Source: an uncultured Eubacterium sp.
GTDB taxonomy: Bacteria; Bacillota; Clostridia; Lachnospirales; Lachnospiraceae
Assembly (NCBI GenBank): GCA_900547255.1
Contig: URGC01000045.1
Span: forward strand, 1-18,062
Reading direction: 5' to 3'
Length of the DNA stretch: 18,062 nt
The stretch's first letter is position 1. The number at the start of each line of letters is the position of its first letter. The notes below the pieces were generated by a model. The model was given only the letters and a program-made list of their open reading frames with translations. It was not told where the DNA came from and made no database searches. Positions 1 to 7,985 of the stretch are shown here, piece after piece. Both the position numbers and the translations under genes were made by a program.

Positions 1-26
1 CATTGGATGTAATTGCTTATACATAG

Positions 27-73
27 GCGACGCAGTCGCGACCGAAAAAGCGAAGCTTTTGAGGTGCACACTC
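27..73. repeat. Tandem mini-hairpins upstream of gltD
   Basis: Three short inverted repeats lie back to back: GCGAC-GCA-GTCGC (27-39), AAAAGC-GAA-GCTTTT (46-60) and a weaker GAG...CTC around GTGCAC (61-73). They sit between the window edge and the gltD ribosome binding site. The first is GC-rich against an AT-rich background. They could be a small dispersed intergenic repeat or leader structure. I see no Rho-independent terminator. The end of the preceding gene (gltB would be expected) cannot be placed with confidence. Confidence 0.4.
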
Positions 74-105
74 GTTAGAGATGTATTTATCGGAAAGGAG
101 TTTAT

Positions 106-1590
106 ATGGGAAAGCCAACAGGATTTATAGAATATGAACGTAAAGAAGCTAAAGCGGTTTCACCAAAGGAAAGAATAAAGAATTTTAATGAATTTCATAC
201 ACCTCTGTCAGAGGAAGAACAGAAATGTCAGGCATCACGCTGTATGGACTGCGGAGTTCCATTCTGCCAGTCAGGCATGACTATCAAGGGCATGACAAGC
301 GGATGCCCTCTTAACAATCTCATTCCCGAATGGAATGACCTTGTGTATGAGGGCAACTGGGAGAGAGCATATAACAGACTTCATAAGACAAGCAACTTCC
401 CTGAGTTTACAAGCCGTGTCTGCCCAGCTCTCTGCGAGAAGGCATGTACATGCGGACTTAATGGTGAGGCTGTATGCACTAAGGAGAATGAGCTTGCAAT
501 TATTGAAAAGGCTTACGCTAATGGATGGGCAGCAGCCAAGCCACCAGTTGTAAGAACAAGCAAAAAGATTGCGGTTATCGGTTCTGGTCCTGCCGGACTT
601 GCAGTTGCAGACCAGCTTAATACAAGAGGACACAATGTAACAGTATTTGAGCGTAACGACAGAATTGGTGGATTATTAAGATATGGAATCCCTAATATGA
701 AGCTTGAAAAGCATATAATTGACAGAAAGCTTGATGTCATGAAAGAAGAGGGCGTACAGTTCGTTGTCAATTCCAATGTTGGTGCAGAGGTTAAGGCTAA
801 GGATATATTAAAAGACTATGATGCAGTAGTGCTCGCCTGTGGTGCATCTAACCCAAGAGATATCAATGCACCGGGAAGAGATGCTAATGGAATCTATTTC
901 GCAGTAGATTTCCTTACATCAACAACTAAGAGCCTTCTTGATAATGGACTTAAAGATGGTACATATATATCTGCCAAGGATAAAAATGTAGTTGTAATCG
1001 GTGGCGGCGATACAGGTAATGACTGTGTGGGAACATGTATCAGACATGGCTGCAAGTCAGTTACACAGCTTGAGATGATGCCTAAGGCACCAGATGAGAG
1101 AGCAGCAACTAACCCATGGCCACAGTGGCCGCTTGTCTGCAAGACAGATTATGGTCAGGAAGAGGCTATAGCTGTATTTGGACATGACCCAAGAATCTAT
1201 ACAACAACAGTTAAAGAATTTATTAAGGATAAGAAGGGAAATCTTTCTAAGCTTGTCATAGTAAGTCTTGAATCACAGGTAGATGAAAAGACTGGAAGAA
1301 GAATGATGGTTCCTGTTGCAGGAACAGAGAAAGAGATACCATGTGAGCTTGTACTTATCGCAGCAGGATTCCTCGGAACACAGAAATATGTGACAGATGC
1401 TTTCGGCGTTGAGGTTAACGAGAGAACTAACATAAAGACTGCTAATAACCAGTTTGAGACATCTGTAAAGGGTGTATTTACTGCTGGTGACTGCCATACA
1501 GGCCAGTCACTCGTTGTAAAGGCTATAAGACAGGGAAGAGACTGTGCAAGAGCGGTTGACGAGTATCTTATGGGATATACTAATCTTTAA
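106..1590 (+). CDS. gltD: Glutamate synthase, small (beta) subunit
   Basis: The 494-residue protein has the GltD layout. An N-terminal cysteine-rich segment for Fe-S clusters holds C46, C49, C54, C67 and C106, C110, C114, C116. The FAD-binding motif VIGSGPAG follows (about 157-164), then the NADPH-binding motif VIGGGDTG (297-304) and the C-terminal flavin motif GVFTAGD (about 456-462). GltD passes electrons from NADPH to the large subunit GltB, which makes glutamate from glutamine and 2-oxoglutarate in the cytoplasm. Length fits the family (about 470-500). The ATG has a GGAAAGGAG site (92-100) at good spacing. GltB normally lies just upstream and would be outside the window. A terminator at 1660-1698 ends the unit. 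Relatives of this fold (NADPH-dependent glutamate synthase homologues, dihydropyrimidine dehydrogenase N-terminus) are alternatives, but length and motif order favour GltD. Confidence 0.93.
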   Translation: MGKPTGFIEYERKEAKAVSPKERIKNFNEFHTPLSEEEQKCQASRCMDCGVPFCQSGMTIKGMTSGCPLNNLIPEWNDLVYEGNWERAYNRLHKTSNFPEFTSRVCPALCEKACTCGLNGEAVCTKENELAIIEKAYANGWAAAKPPVVRTSKKIAVIGSGPAGLAVADQLNTRGHNVTVFERNDRIGGLLRYGIPNMKLEKHIIDRKLDVMKEEGVQFVVNSNVGAEVKAKDILKDYDAVVLACGASNPRDINAPGRDANGIYFAVDFLTSTTKSLLDNGLKDGTYISAKDKNVVVIGGGDTGNDCVGTCIRHGCKSVTQLEMMPKAPDERAATNPWPQWPLVCKTDYGQEEAIAVFGHDPRIYTTTVKEFIKDKKGNLSKLVIVSLESQVDEKTGRRMMVPVAGTEKEIPCELVLIAAGFLGTQKYVTDAFGVEVNERTNIKTANNQFETSVKGVFTAGDCHTGQSLVVKAIRQGRDCARAVDEYLMGYTNL

Positions 1591-1659
1591 TTATATATGG
1601 ATATGTTGAATCTGCGATTAGCTGGTATGCATCATGCTGATTAGGGTGCGGATAAAATT

Positions 1660-1698
1660 AAAATGCAGGGTTGTATATTATGTACAATTCTGCATTTT
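1660..1698 (+). terminator. Terminator hairpin after gltD
   Basis: AAAATGCAG (1660-1668) pairs with CTGCATTTT (1690-1698), and an inner TTGTA/TACAA pair extends the stem. The A-rich 5' arm and T-rich 3' arm would let it act on both strands. It separates gltD from cls. Confidence 0.65.
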
Positions 1699-1842
1699 GA
1701 TTTGCTTATGAATGTAGGAATAGTGCTGTTTTGTGCGCATAACTACTATGTTAGGTGTGGAAAAATATGTAAATATGTGTTATTATTATCATAAAGATGA
1801 GAAGACATGCGATGCATAAGCATAATCTGTGCGGAGGAATGT

Positions 1843-3441
1843 ATGGATAAGTTGAAGAGAAAAGTAAGAGTCTTATCAAGACTTATATTTGGACGAACTG
1901 CAATAGTACTTGTGTCAGTGCTGTTACAGCTTTTGATGATATTAATAGGTGTTAATTTCTTATACAGATATTTTGCTCTTTATTATACAGCTTTTGTACT
2001 GGTAGGTCTTGTGGTAGTTGTCCACATACTTAATGAGAATAATAATGCAAGCTATAAGATGGCTTGGATTATTCCAGTTCTGGCTTTTCCAGTCTTTGGA
2101 ATAGTTGTTTACCTGTTTATCAATTTCCAGGTTGATACGAAGATAATGAGAAAAAGGCTGGATAAGATTAATGACCAGCTCTATAATCATATCCGCAAAG
2201 AGAATAATTATTATGACAGACTAGAAAATGAGCCTGATGGTGAATTAAATCTTGCAAAATATCTATATAATACAGGAAGCTTCAAGGCTTACTATGATAA
2301 TGAATGTGAATTCTTTCCGCTTGGCGAGGATAAGTGGGATGAGATGATTAAGCAGTTGAAGCAGGCACAGCATTTTATATTCATGGAGTACTTTATTATT
2401 GCGGATGGTGCTATGTGGGATTCGATAGTAGACATTCTTATTGAGAAGGCTGCTCAGGGTGTTGAAGTAAGATTTATGTATGATGGAATGAACAGCCTTG
2501 TCAATGTTCCATTTTCTTTCTATAAGAAGCTTGGCAAAAATGGAATTAATGCAAGACCTTTCTCACAGATAAGACCTGCATTGTCTACGGTGCAGAATAA
2601 CAGGGATCACAGAAAGATACTTGTTATAGATGGCAAAGTTGCATTTACTGGTGGAATTAATCTGGCAGATGAGTATGTTAACAGATATGAGAGATTCGGA
2701 CACTGGAAAGATACAGCTATCATGGTCAAGGGTGATGCTGTTAAGAGCTTCACATATATGTTCCTTACACTGTGGAATGTTGCAGGTAAGAAGAGCTATG
2801 TACCTGAAGAAGAACTTGACAAATATATAATTGGGTGTAAAACCACTGATTGCCTTTTTAGCTGTGACAAGGATAACGAGAAGATAAGAAGCGGTGGATA
2901 TGTAATTCCTTACGGGGATAGTCCATTTGCGGATGAGAGAATAGGCAAGCAGGTGTATATGGATATATTAAACAGGGCTACAAAGTACGTCCATATCATG
3001 ACACCTTATCTTATTCTTGATGACGATATGATAGGAGCTCTCAGCTATGCGGCTTTGAGAGGCGTTGAGACTACGATAATAATGCCGCATATTCCAGATA
3101 AGAAATATGCATATTTTCTTGCAAGAAGCTATTATAAGGAACTTCTGCTCAAAGGCGTGAAGATATATGAATATACGCCGGGATTTGTGCATGCCAAGGA
3201 ATTTGTGAGTGATGACATAAGAGGAACGGTTGGAAGTGTTAACCTTGATTACAGAAGCCTTTACCTGCATTTTGAATGTGGAATGTATATATATAAGAAT
3301 GAATGTGTAAAGGATATTGAGAAAGATTATCTTGATACTCTTGCAAAATGTCAGGAGATAACGATAGAAGATTGTGATAAGTATCCGGGACGAAAGAGAC
3401 TTATAGGCAAAGTCCTTAGACTTATATCACCACTGATGTAA
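1843..3441 (+). CDS. cls: Cardiolipin synthase (phospholipase D family)
   Basis: Two phospholipase D HxKxxxxD motifs are clear: HRKILVID with H256, K258, D263, and HAKEFVSD with H450, K452, D457. Each is followed by the usual G-[SG]-[IV]-N segment (GGINLADEY; GSVNLDYRS). Three hydrophobic segments at the N-terminus (about residues 20-40, 46-64, 73-93) anchor it in the membrane. Cls enzymes join two phosphatidylglycerol molecules to give cardiolipin and glycerol. I chose ATG 1843 because GGAGG (1833-1837) precedes it; an in-frame ATG at 1807 would add 12 residues but has no visible site. At 532 residues it is slightly longer than typical Cls (about 480-510). The next gene starts 29 bases after its stop with no terminator between, so the two are probably cotranscribed. 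Another PLD-type phosphatidyltransferase is possible but less likely given the N-terminal membrane segments. Confidence 0.9.
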   Translation: MDKLKRKVRVLSRLIFGRTAIVLVSVLLQLLMILIGVNFLYRYFALYYTAFVLVGLVVVVHILNENNNASYKMAWIIPVLAFPVFGIVVYLFINFQVDTKIMRKRLDKINDQLYNHIRKENNYYDRLENEPDGELNLAKYLYNTGSFKAYYDNECEFFPLGEDKWDEMIKQLKQAQHFIFMEYFIIADGAMWDSIVDILIEKAAQGVEVRFMYDGMNSLVNVPFSFYKKLGKNGINARPFSQIRPALSTVQNNRDHRKILVIDGKVAFTGGINLADEYVNRYERFGHWKDTAIMVKGDAVKSFTYMFLTLWNVAGKKSYVPEEELDKYIIGCKTTDCLFSCDKDNEKIRSGGYVIPYGDSPFADERIGKQVYMDILNRATKYVHIMTPYLILDDDMIGALSYAALRGVETTIIMPHIPDKKYAYFLARSYYKELLLKGVKIYEYTPGFVHAKEFVSDDIRGTVGSVNLDYRSLYLHFECGMYIYKNECVKDIEKDYLDTLAKCQEITIEDCDKYPGRKRLIGKVLRLISPLM

Positions 3442-3470
3442 GATTTTTTTTATGCGACAGGAGGTTGCGT

Positions 3471-5741
3471 ATGAAGATAGTTTATGGATTGTTAACATTA
3501 TTTATGCTATTCGCAGTTGGATACTGTGCATATCGTTCAAGCAAAATGAGTGGCAGAATGGCAAAGGTTGTGTGCGCATGCGAGACAGTTTCGTTTTTGT
3601 GCGGACTTGCTTTTGTTGGTTATACATATATACCAGATATAACTGTCAAAACACTGTGCATGGGTCTGATGCTTGCGCTGTTTGACTGGGTGTTATATAT
3701 CCTTATGTACTATACACAGCTTTATACAGGACTGTTTAAAGGTGTGATGGGAGTTAAGCTGGTTATGGTGCTTTACTCTGCATTTGACACAATTACACTT
3801 ATTGCTAATACATGGTGTCATAATATATTCACTGTTGAAAAGATACAGGGAGATGTGATTAAGTGCAGCTATATTGAAAGCAGCTGGCTTTATAAGGCAC
3901 ATTTTCTGTATTCATATATTGTTATGATTATGCTGCTTGCAGCTTTCGCATTTGAGATAGTAAAGACATCAAAGTTTTATAGAATAAGATATGTTGTTAT
4001 ATTCGCTGCATTGTTGATGACGTCTTTGGTTGATTTATTTACTATTGGCTCTGAATCATTACATGATATATCAATGGTTGTATTTGCTGTAATGGTTATC
4101 ATGATATATTATTTCACATTAAGCTATGTGCCTAATGAGCTTATAGAAAATACATTATCATTAGTTATCAAGGATATGAACAGCGGAATTGTCTGCTTTG
4201 ATAACAGAGGCAAATGTGCATATTGCAATGATATAATCAAGGATATGTACAAGACAGATGATATAGCACAGTTTGAATTAAGATATAAAAACTGGCTGAC
4301 AGAGAGAGCGGATGACAGACGCGATGCCATGAAGTTTGAGAATAATTTCACAGATGCAGATGGTGCCGCAAGAATATATGAGGTTGTATACAAGAGAATA
4401 TATGACGAGAAGGAGAATATCATCTGTGATTACTTTATGATTAATGACAGAACAGAAGAAATTCAGTCGTTAAAGCGTGAGAAATACAGAGCTTCCCACG
4501 ATTCTCTTACACAGCTTCTTAACAGCAGTTATTTCTATGGGGAAGTAAGTGATATAATCCACAGTAATCCGGGCAGCAGATATTATCTTATATGCAGCAA
4601 TGTAAAGGATTTCAAGTTTGTTAATGAATTATTCGGAATTAACAAGGGCGATGAGCTTCTTAAGAAAGAGGCAGCTCTTATTAAAGATGCCATGCCAAAG
4701 GGCGGCGTGTGTGCAAGACTTCATGGTGACAGATTTGCACTGCTCATCCAGAAGGATATGTTCAATGAGAATACATGGAGAAATATAACTAAAGAGCTTC
4801 GGTATGAATTTGATAATGATGCGTTCAGACTTCATGTATTTGCTGGTGTGTATGAGATTGATGATCTTGATGAGCCGGTAAGTATTATGTGTGATAAGGC
4901 TAATCTTGCGAGTGAGCTGGTAAAAGATGATTATCAGAACTGCGTATCGTACTATAATAAAGACCTTCTTGAGAAATCTATCGAGGAGAGACGTGTTATC
5001 GCTGAGTTTGATAGAGCTTTGGAGAACGAGGAGTTCGTTATGTTCTTACAGCCACAGGTTGATGGCACGGGCAAGGCTCATGGCGCAGAGGCTCTTGTAA
5101 GATGGCAGCATCCAGAGAGAGGACTGCTTTCTCCATTCTTCTTTATAGATATACTTGAAAAAGCCGGACTTATATATAAGCTTGATAAGTATATGTGGGA
5201 AAAGGCTGCAAAGCAGTTAAGCATATGGAAAAATACCAATAAGAGCGATTATCATATATCTGTTAATATTTCAACAAAGGATTTCTATCTGCTCGATGTA
5301 TATGAGACATTTGTTGAGATAATCGCAAGATATGGCATAGAGCCAGAAAAACTTAAGCTGGAGATTACAGAGACTGCACTTATGTCAGATTTTAAGAAGA
5401 ATATGGAGATAATACGCAAGTTGCAGAATTATGGTTTCAAGATTGAGATTGATGATTTTGGAAGCGGATATTCTTCACTCAATATGCTTAAAGATATAAG
5501 TGCTGATATATTAAAGATTGATATGGGATTCCTTCGTGCATCAGAGAATGAGATCAAGGGAAGAGATATTCTTGAGACAATCATTGTACTTGCCAAGAAG
5601 CTTGGAATGGAAGTTATAACTGAGGGTGTTGAAACTAGGGAACAGCTTGATATGCTTAGTGCGATGGGGTGTAACATGTATCAGGGATATTATTTCTCTA
5701 AACCAATATCAGTAGATGAGTTTGAAAATAAATTTATGTAA
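3471..5741 (+). CDS. 7TM-PAS-degenerate GGDEF-EAL protein (likely c-di-GMP phosphodiesterase)
   Basis: The N-terminal ~225 residues hold about seven hydrophobic segments (a 7TM sensor-like region). A PAS-like stretch follows (about 230-335), then a GGDEF domain opening with ASHDSLTQLLN and a C-terminal EAL domain. The GGDEF signature is degenerate (HGDRF, residues 418-422), so cyclase activity is unlikely. The EAL domain keeps its catalytic residues: EAL at 540-542, VNIS, the ITET glutamate, DDFGSGYSS (D661, D662), K682 and E718 in TEGVE. Family knowledge therefore predicts hydrolysis of c-di-GMP to pGpG, with the degenerate GGDEF perhaps sensing GTP. ATG 3471 has AGGAGG (3459-3464) six bases upstream; the in-frame TTG at 3465 overlaps that spacer. 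It follows cls closely. The membrane sensor may tie c-di-GMP level to an external or membrane signal, but the ligand is unknown. Confidence 0.88.
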   Translation: MKIVYGLLTLFMLFAVGYCAYRSSKMSGRMAKVVCACETVSFLCGLAFVGYTYIPDITVKTLCMGLMLALFDWVLYILMYYTQLYTGLFKGVMGVKLVMVLYSAFDTITLIANTWCHNIFTVEKIQGDVIKCSYIESSWLYKAHFLYSYIVMIMLLAAFAFEIVKTSKFYRIRYVVIFAALLMTSLVDLFTIGSESLHDISMVVFAVMVIMIYYFTLSYVPNELIENTLSLVIKDMNSGIVCFDNRGKCAYCNDIIKDMYKTDDIAQFELRYKNWLTERADDRRDAMKFENNFTDADGAARIYEVVYKRIYDEKENIICDYFMINDRTEEIQSLKREKYRASHDSLTQLLNSSYFYGEVSDIIHSNPGSRYYLICSNVKDFKFVNELFGINKGDELLKKEAALIKDAMPKGGVCARLHGDRFALLIQKDMFNENTWRNITKELRYEFDNDAFRLHVFAGVYEIDDLDEPVSIMCDKANLASELVKDDYQNCVSYYNKDLLEKSIEERRVIAEFDRALENEEFVMFLQPQVDGTGKAHGAEALVRWQHPERGLLSPFFFIDILEKAGLIYKLDKYMWEKAAKQLSIWKNTNKSDYHISVNISTKDFYLLDVYETFVEIIARYGIEPEKLKLEITETALMSDFKKNMEIIRKLQNYGFKIEIDDFGSGYSSLNMLKDISADILKIDMGFLRASENEIKGRDILETIIVLAKKLGMEVITEGVETREQLDMLSAMGCNMYQGYYFSKPISVDEFENKFM

Positions 5742-5747
5742 TGTACA

Positions 5748-5776
5748 TTGCTTTTTTATATGAAGTAGTGTATAAT
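5748..5776 (+). promoter_or_regulatory. Sigma-A-type promoter for the HPr-like gene and tRNA-Leu(CAG)
   Basis: TTGCTT (5748-5753), a 17-base spacer and a perfect TATAAT (5771-5776) lie just after the upstream stop codon. Transcription from about 5783 would read the HPr-like gene. No terminator separates that gene from the tRNA 57 bases further on, so the tRNA probably shares this promoter. Confidence 0.7.
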
Positions 5777-5832
5777 CGGCTTTGTTGCTGCAGAGAAATA
5801 GCAGATAGGGAAGGTACTTAGGAGGACGGTAT

Positions 5833-6066
5833 ATGTTTACTGTGAGTATTTTGCTTGATTCAGTTGAGAAAGTGCAGAGATTTGTCAGTGTTATAAGTAA
5901 GTATCCATGTTCTTTTGATATTGAGTCGGGACATAGCTGTGTTGACGCTAAGTCTTTAGTGGGACTATTTAGTCTGGATATCAGCAAGCCACTTCATCTT
6001 ACAATTCAGGATGATGGTTCACAGCTTGAAGATATTTTAAGAGATATTAATGAATTCATGGCATAG
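5833..6066 (+). CDS. Small HPr-like protein without the catalytic histidine
   Basis: This 77-residue protein has HPr size. Its middle, VDAKSLVGLFSLD (residues 37-49), matches the HPr region around regulatory Ser46 (typically NAKSIMGVMSL), placing S41 at the Ser46 position. The usual GLHARPA segment with phosphorylatable His15 is absent; the equivalent region reads SVEKVQRFV. It therefore cannot relay phosphate from Enzyme I to PTS transporters as HPr does. Bacillus Crh is a known HPr paralogue lacking His15 but keeping Ser46, and acts in carbon catabolite control; a similar regulatory role is inference here. The start is firm: GGAGG (5821-5825) lies seven bases before ATG, behind a good promoter. 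A single tRNA follows. Confidence 0.7.
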   Translation: MFTVSILLDSVEKVQRFVSVISKYPCSFDIESGHSCVDAKSLVGLFSLDISKPLHLTIQDDGSQLEDILRDINEFMA

Positions 6067-6123
6067 CTTTGGTTCTTAATGTTTAGTATGCAAGAGAAAT
6101 TGGCGACGGTTGCTTTTGCGTAG

Positions 6124-6206
6124 GCGGAAGTGTCGGAATGGCAGACGAGCATGATTCAGGTTCATGTGTGGGTTACCACGTGAGGGTTCAAGTCCCTTCT
6201 TCCGCA
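6124..6206 (+). tRNA. tRNA-Leu (anticodon CAG)
   Basis: The acceptor stem is GCGGAAG (6124-6130) with CTTCCGC (6199-6205) and discriminator A6206. The anticodon stem CATGA/TCATG encloses the loop TTCAGGT, giving anticodon CAG (6157-6159), which reads CUG. The class II variable arm GTGG-GTTA-CCAC and the T arm with GGTTCAA are clear. CCA is not encoded. It is followed at once by a long terminator hairpin. Confidence 0.95.
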
Positions 6207-6262
6207 TTGGATGAAACCAGAGGGTAGGTGCATTGCACCTGCCCTCTTTTTTCATCCAATGC
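6204..6262 (+). terminator. Long terminator hairpin fused to the tRNA 3' end
   Basis: The outer stem GCATTGGATGAAA (6204-6216) pairs with TTTCATCCAATGC (6250-6262). The inner stem, AGAGGG onward (6219-6231), pairs with 6235-6247, with a three-base loop. A run of six T (6247-6252) follows the inner stem, so the inner hairpin works as an intrinsic terminator. The outer stem includes the last tRNA bases, so the full fold would compete with the acceptor stem. Confidence 0.8.
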
Positions 6263-6424
6263 CGGAGCGTAAATTGAACCCGAGGGTTCAATCTCCGCTC
6301 CGCTCCGGTCGGCGCAAAGCTAAGGTCCACTGGACCTTATACGCCCCTTCTTCCTTGGTAGTGGCGGGACGGGAGACGGCAATGCGCTTCGCTGTTGCCT
6401 TGCCACCGCCTGACGGGGTGGTAC
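6260..6424. repeat. GC-rich, hairpin-dense intergenic element
   Basis: This stretch is much richer in G+C than its surroundings and is built of successive inverted repeats: CGGAGCG/CGCTCCG around TTGAACCC-GA-GGGTTCAA (6274-6291), AAGGTCCA-C-TGGACCTT (6322-6338), and GGCAA/TTGCC (6378-6399) inside GTGGC/GCCAC. Open frames cross it on both strands, but none has a ribosome binding site or protein-like composition. I take it for a dispersed intergenic repeat or structured RNA rather than a gene. It lies between tRNA-Leu(CAG) and the promoter of the next gene. Confidence 0.55.
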
Positions 6425-6462
6425 TATAATTAAAATATGTGTATCTTTTTTCAATATGATGT

Positions 6463-6470
6463 GATATAAT
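6463..6470 (+). promoter_or_regulatory. Possible extended -10 promoter for the CheX/CheY gene
   Basis: TGATATAAT (6462-6470) is a TGnTATAAT extended -10 element. The -35 position is poor, which extended -10 promoters tolerate. Another TATAAT at 6425-6430 lies at the edge of the GC-rich element, with TTGCCA at 6400-6405 but a long 19-base spacer. Either would give a leader of about 110-155 bases. Confidence 0.4.
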
Positions 6471-6586
6471 TTGAAATAGAATATTTTGCATTACTATTTA
6501 TGGCTTATGGGTTTATATGGGTGGATTATAGGCATGAATAGTTGATAATTACATAAGAGTTGTTATGAAATTGGAGGGAATGGAGT

Positions 6587-7891
6587 ATGTTTGGACAGCT
6601 TTTTGGAAAATATCTTGTGGAACAGGGAGTTCTTACAGAGGATGTGTTGAAGAGTGTTTTGGAAGAACAGTCTAAGATCAGAGTCAGGCTTGGTGTTATA
6701 GCTGTAGCGGATAAGCTTCTTACACAGGAGCAGGCTGAGGAGATTAACAGGATTCAGGCTGAGGAAGATAAGAGATTCGGAGATATAGCTGTTGAGAAGG
6801 GATATCTGACTGCGGAACAGGTGGATGGACTTCTTGCTAAGCAGGGTAATCCTTATATGCAGTTCCTTCAGGTGTTTGTTGAGAAGAGTAAGGTTAAGGT
6901 TTCTAAGATAGATGGATATCTTGAGAATTTCCAGAAGTATATCGGACTTGATGATAATGAGATGGAAGCTCTTAAGAAGGATGAGTTTGATGCACTTCTT
7001 AATGTGTATGCGTATGCATCTAAGCCATATGTAACACAGATTGCAGGACTTGTACTTAGAAATATCAACAGATTTGTTACAAGAGATTTCTACTTTGACA
7101 GGATTAAGATGGTTGACAGACTCGATTACAGATGTATGGCTGCACAGAAGAGTGATGGCGATGCTGATATATGTATCGGATTTGCTACAGAGGATAATAT
7201 TGATGCTCTCAGTGCTATCGCATCTGGATACTCAGGAGAGGATTGTACAGGCAAGAGCATAGAGACATATGATGGTGTCGGAGAATTTGTTAACTGTATA
7301 AGTGGACTTCTTGCTACAAGTCTTTCTGCTAATGATGTTAATATCGAGATTAAGCCACAGGTTGCATATGAGAATCAGTGTGCAACAGGAAGCGCATATG
7401 TACTTCCTATATATATCAATGGCAATCTCGTTAATCTGTATATAGCTGTAGATAGTGAAGTTAATGTTGGTAATATGCCTATCATAAGAAAGGTTCAGGC
7501 GCAGAACAGCACAACTGTCACAGATGGCAAGGGTACAGTTGTAATTGTTGATGATTCTGGAATGTCAAGAAAGATGCTTCGTAACCTTTTAGAGGATGCA
7601 GGATATGCAGTTGTAGCTGAAGCGTGTGACGGATTAGAGGGTGTTATGGCATATAAGCAGTATAACCCAGATGTTGTTACTCTCGATATCACAATGCCTA
7701 ATATGGATGGTACAGAAGCATTAAGACAGATTATGGATTATGATGAGGACGCCAAGGCTGTAATGATTACAGCGGCAGGCCAGCAGAACAAAGTTATCGA
7801 GGCATTAAAGATTGGTGCTGAGAAGTTTATTACTAAGCCATATGATAAGGATGAGGTTGTTGCAACAATCGCTGAACTTATAGGTAAATAG
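6587..7891 (+). CDS. MshEN/GspE-N-like repeats + CheX-like domain + CheY-like receiver
   Basis: The 434-residue protein has three parts. Residues 5-28, 34-57 and 63-86 are three copies of a ~24-residue helical motif of the form xxGxxxVxxxxLTxxxxxxxLxxQ, spaced exactly 29 residues apart, resembling the GspE/MshE N-terminal fold. The middle (about 100-305) resembles CheX/CheC phosphatases; GVGEFVNCISGL gives the ExxN pair E233 and N236. Residues ~315-434 are a complete receiver with D322/D323, phospho-acceptor D367, T395 and K417. CheX enzymes dephosphorylate CheY-P, so this may be a self-acting or sink-type chemotaxis regulator; the N-terminal ligand (c-di-GMP for MshEN domains) is inference. 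No DNA-binding domain or membrane segment is seen. ATG 6587 has GGAGGG (6573-6578) eight bases upstream. It is flanked by two tRNA-Leu genes and looks monocistronic. Confidence 0.82.
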   Translation: MFGQLFGKYLVEQGVLTEDVLKSVLEEQSKIRVRLGVIAVADKLLTQEQAEEINRIQAEEDKRFGDIAVEKGYLTAEQVDGLLAKQGNPYMQFLQVFVEKSKVKVSKIDGYLENFQKYIGLDDNEMEALKKDEFDALLNVYAYASKPYVTQIAGLVLRNINRFVTRDFYFDRIKMVDRLDYRCMAAQKSDGDADICIGFATEDNIDALSAIASGYSGEDCTGKSIETYDGVGEFVNCISGLLATSLSANDVNIEIKPQVAYENQCATGSAYVLPIYINGNLVNLYIAVDSEVNVGNMPIIRKVQAQNSTTVTDGKGTVVIVDDSGMSRKMLRNLLEDAGYAVVAEACDGLEGVMAYKQYNPDVVTLDITMPNMDGTEALRQIMDYDEDAKAVMITAAGQQNKVIEALKIGAEKFITKPYDKDEVVATIAELIGK

Positions 7892-7910
7892 GGCGGTTTT
7901 GACAGCTTAA

Positions 7911-7981
7911 TTTAAAAAATTACAAAAAAATCAAAATTTTTTAAAAAAGTTGTTGACATATTATAAGGGTGGTGCTATTAT
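7911..7981 (+). promoter_or_regulatory. Near-consensus promoter with A/T-tract UP element for tRNA-Leu(AAG)
   Basis: TTGACA (7953-7958), a 17-base spacer and TATTAT (7976-7981) form the best promoter in the window. Phased A and T tracts from 7911 to 7950 look like an UP element, as expected for a highly expressed stable-RNA gene. Confidence 0.85.
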
Positions 7982-7985
7982 AAAC

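Noticed and set aside
1..26. End of an upstream gene (gltB expected), for example a frame ending in LDVIAYT at 24-26
   Set aside because: Too few codons are visible to choose among the frames; the family cannot be recognised from them.
6076..6330. Minus-strand open frame (84 codons) over the tRNA region
   Set aside because: It is the antisense of tRNA-Leu(CAG) and its hairpin, with composition dictated by those; no ribosome binding site.
6211..6491. Open frames on both strands across the GC-rich element
   Set aside because: Proline/arginine-rich low-quality translations produced by inverted repeats; no start signals.
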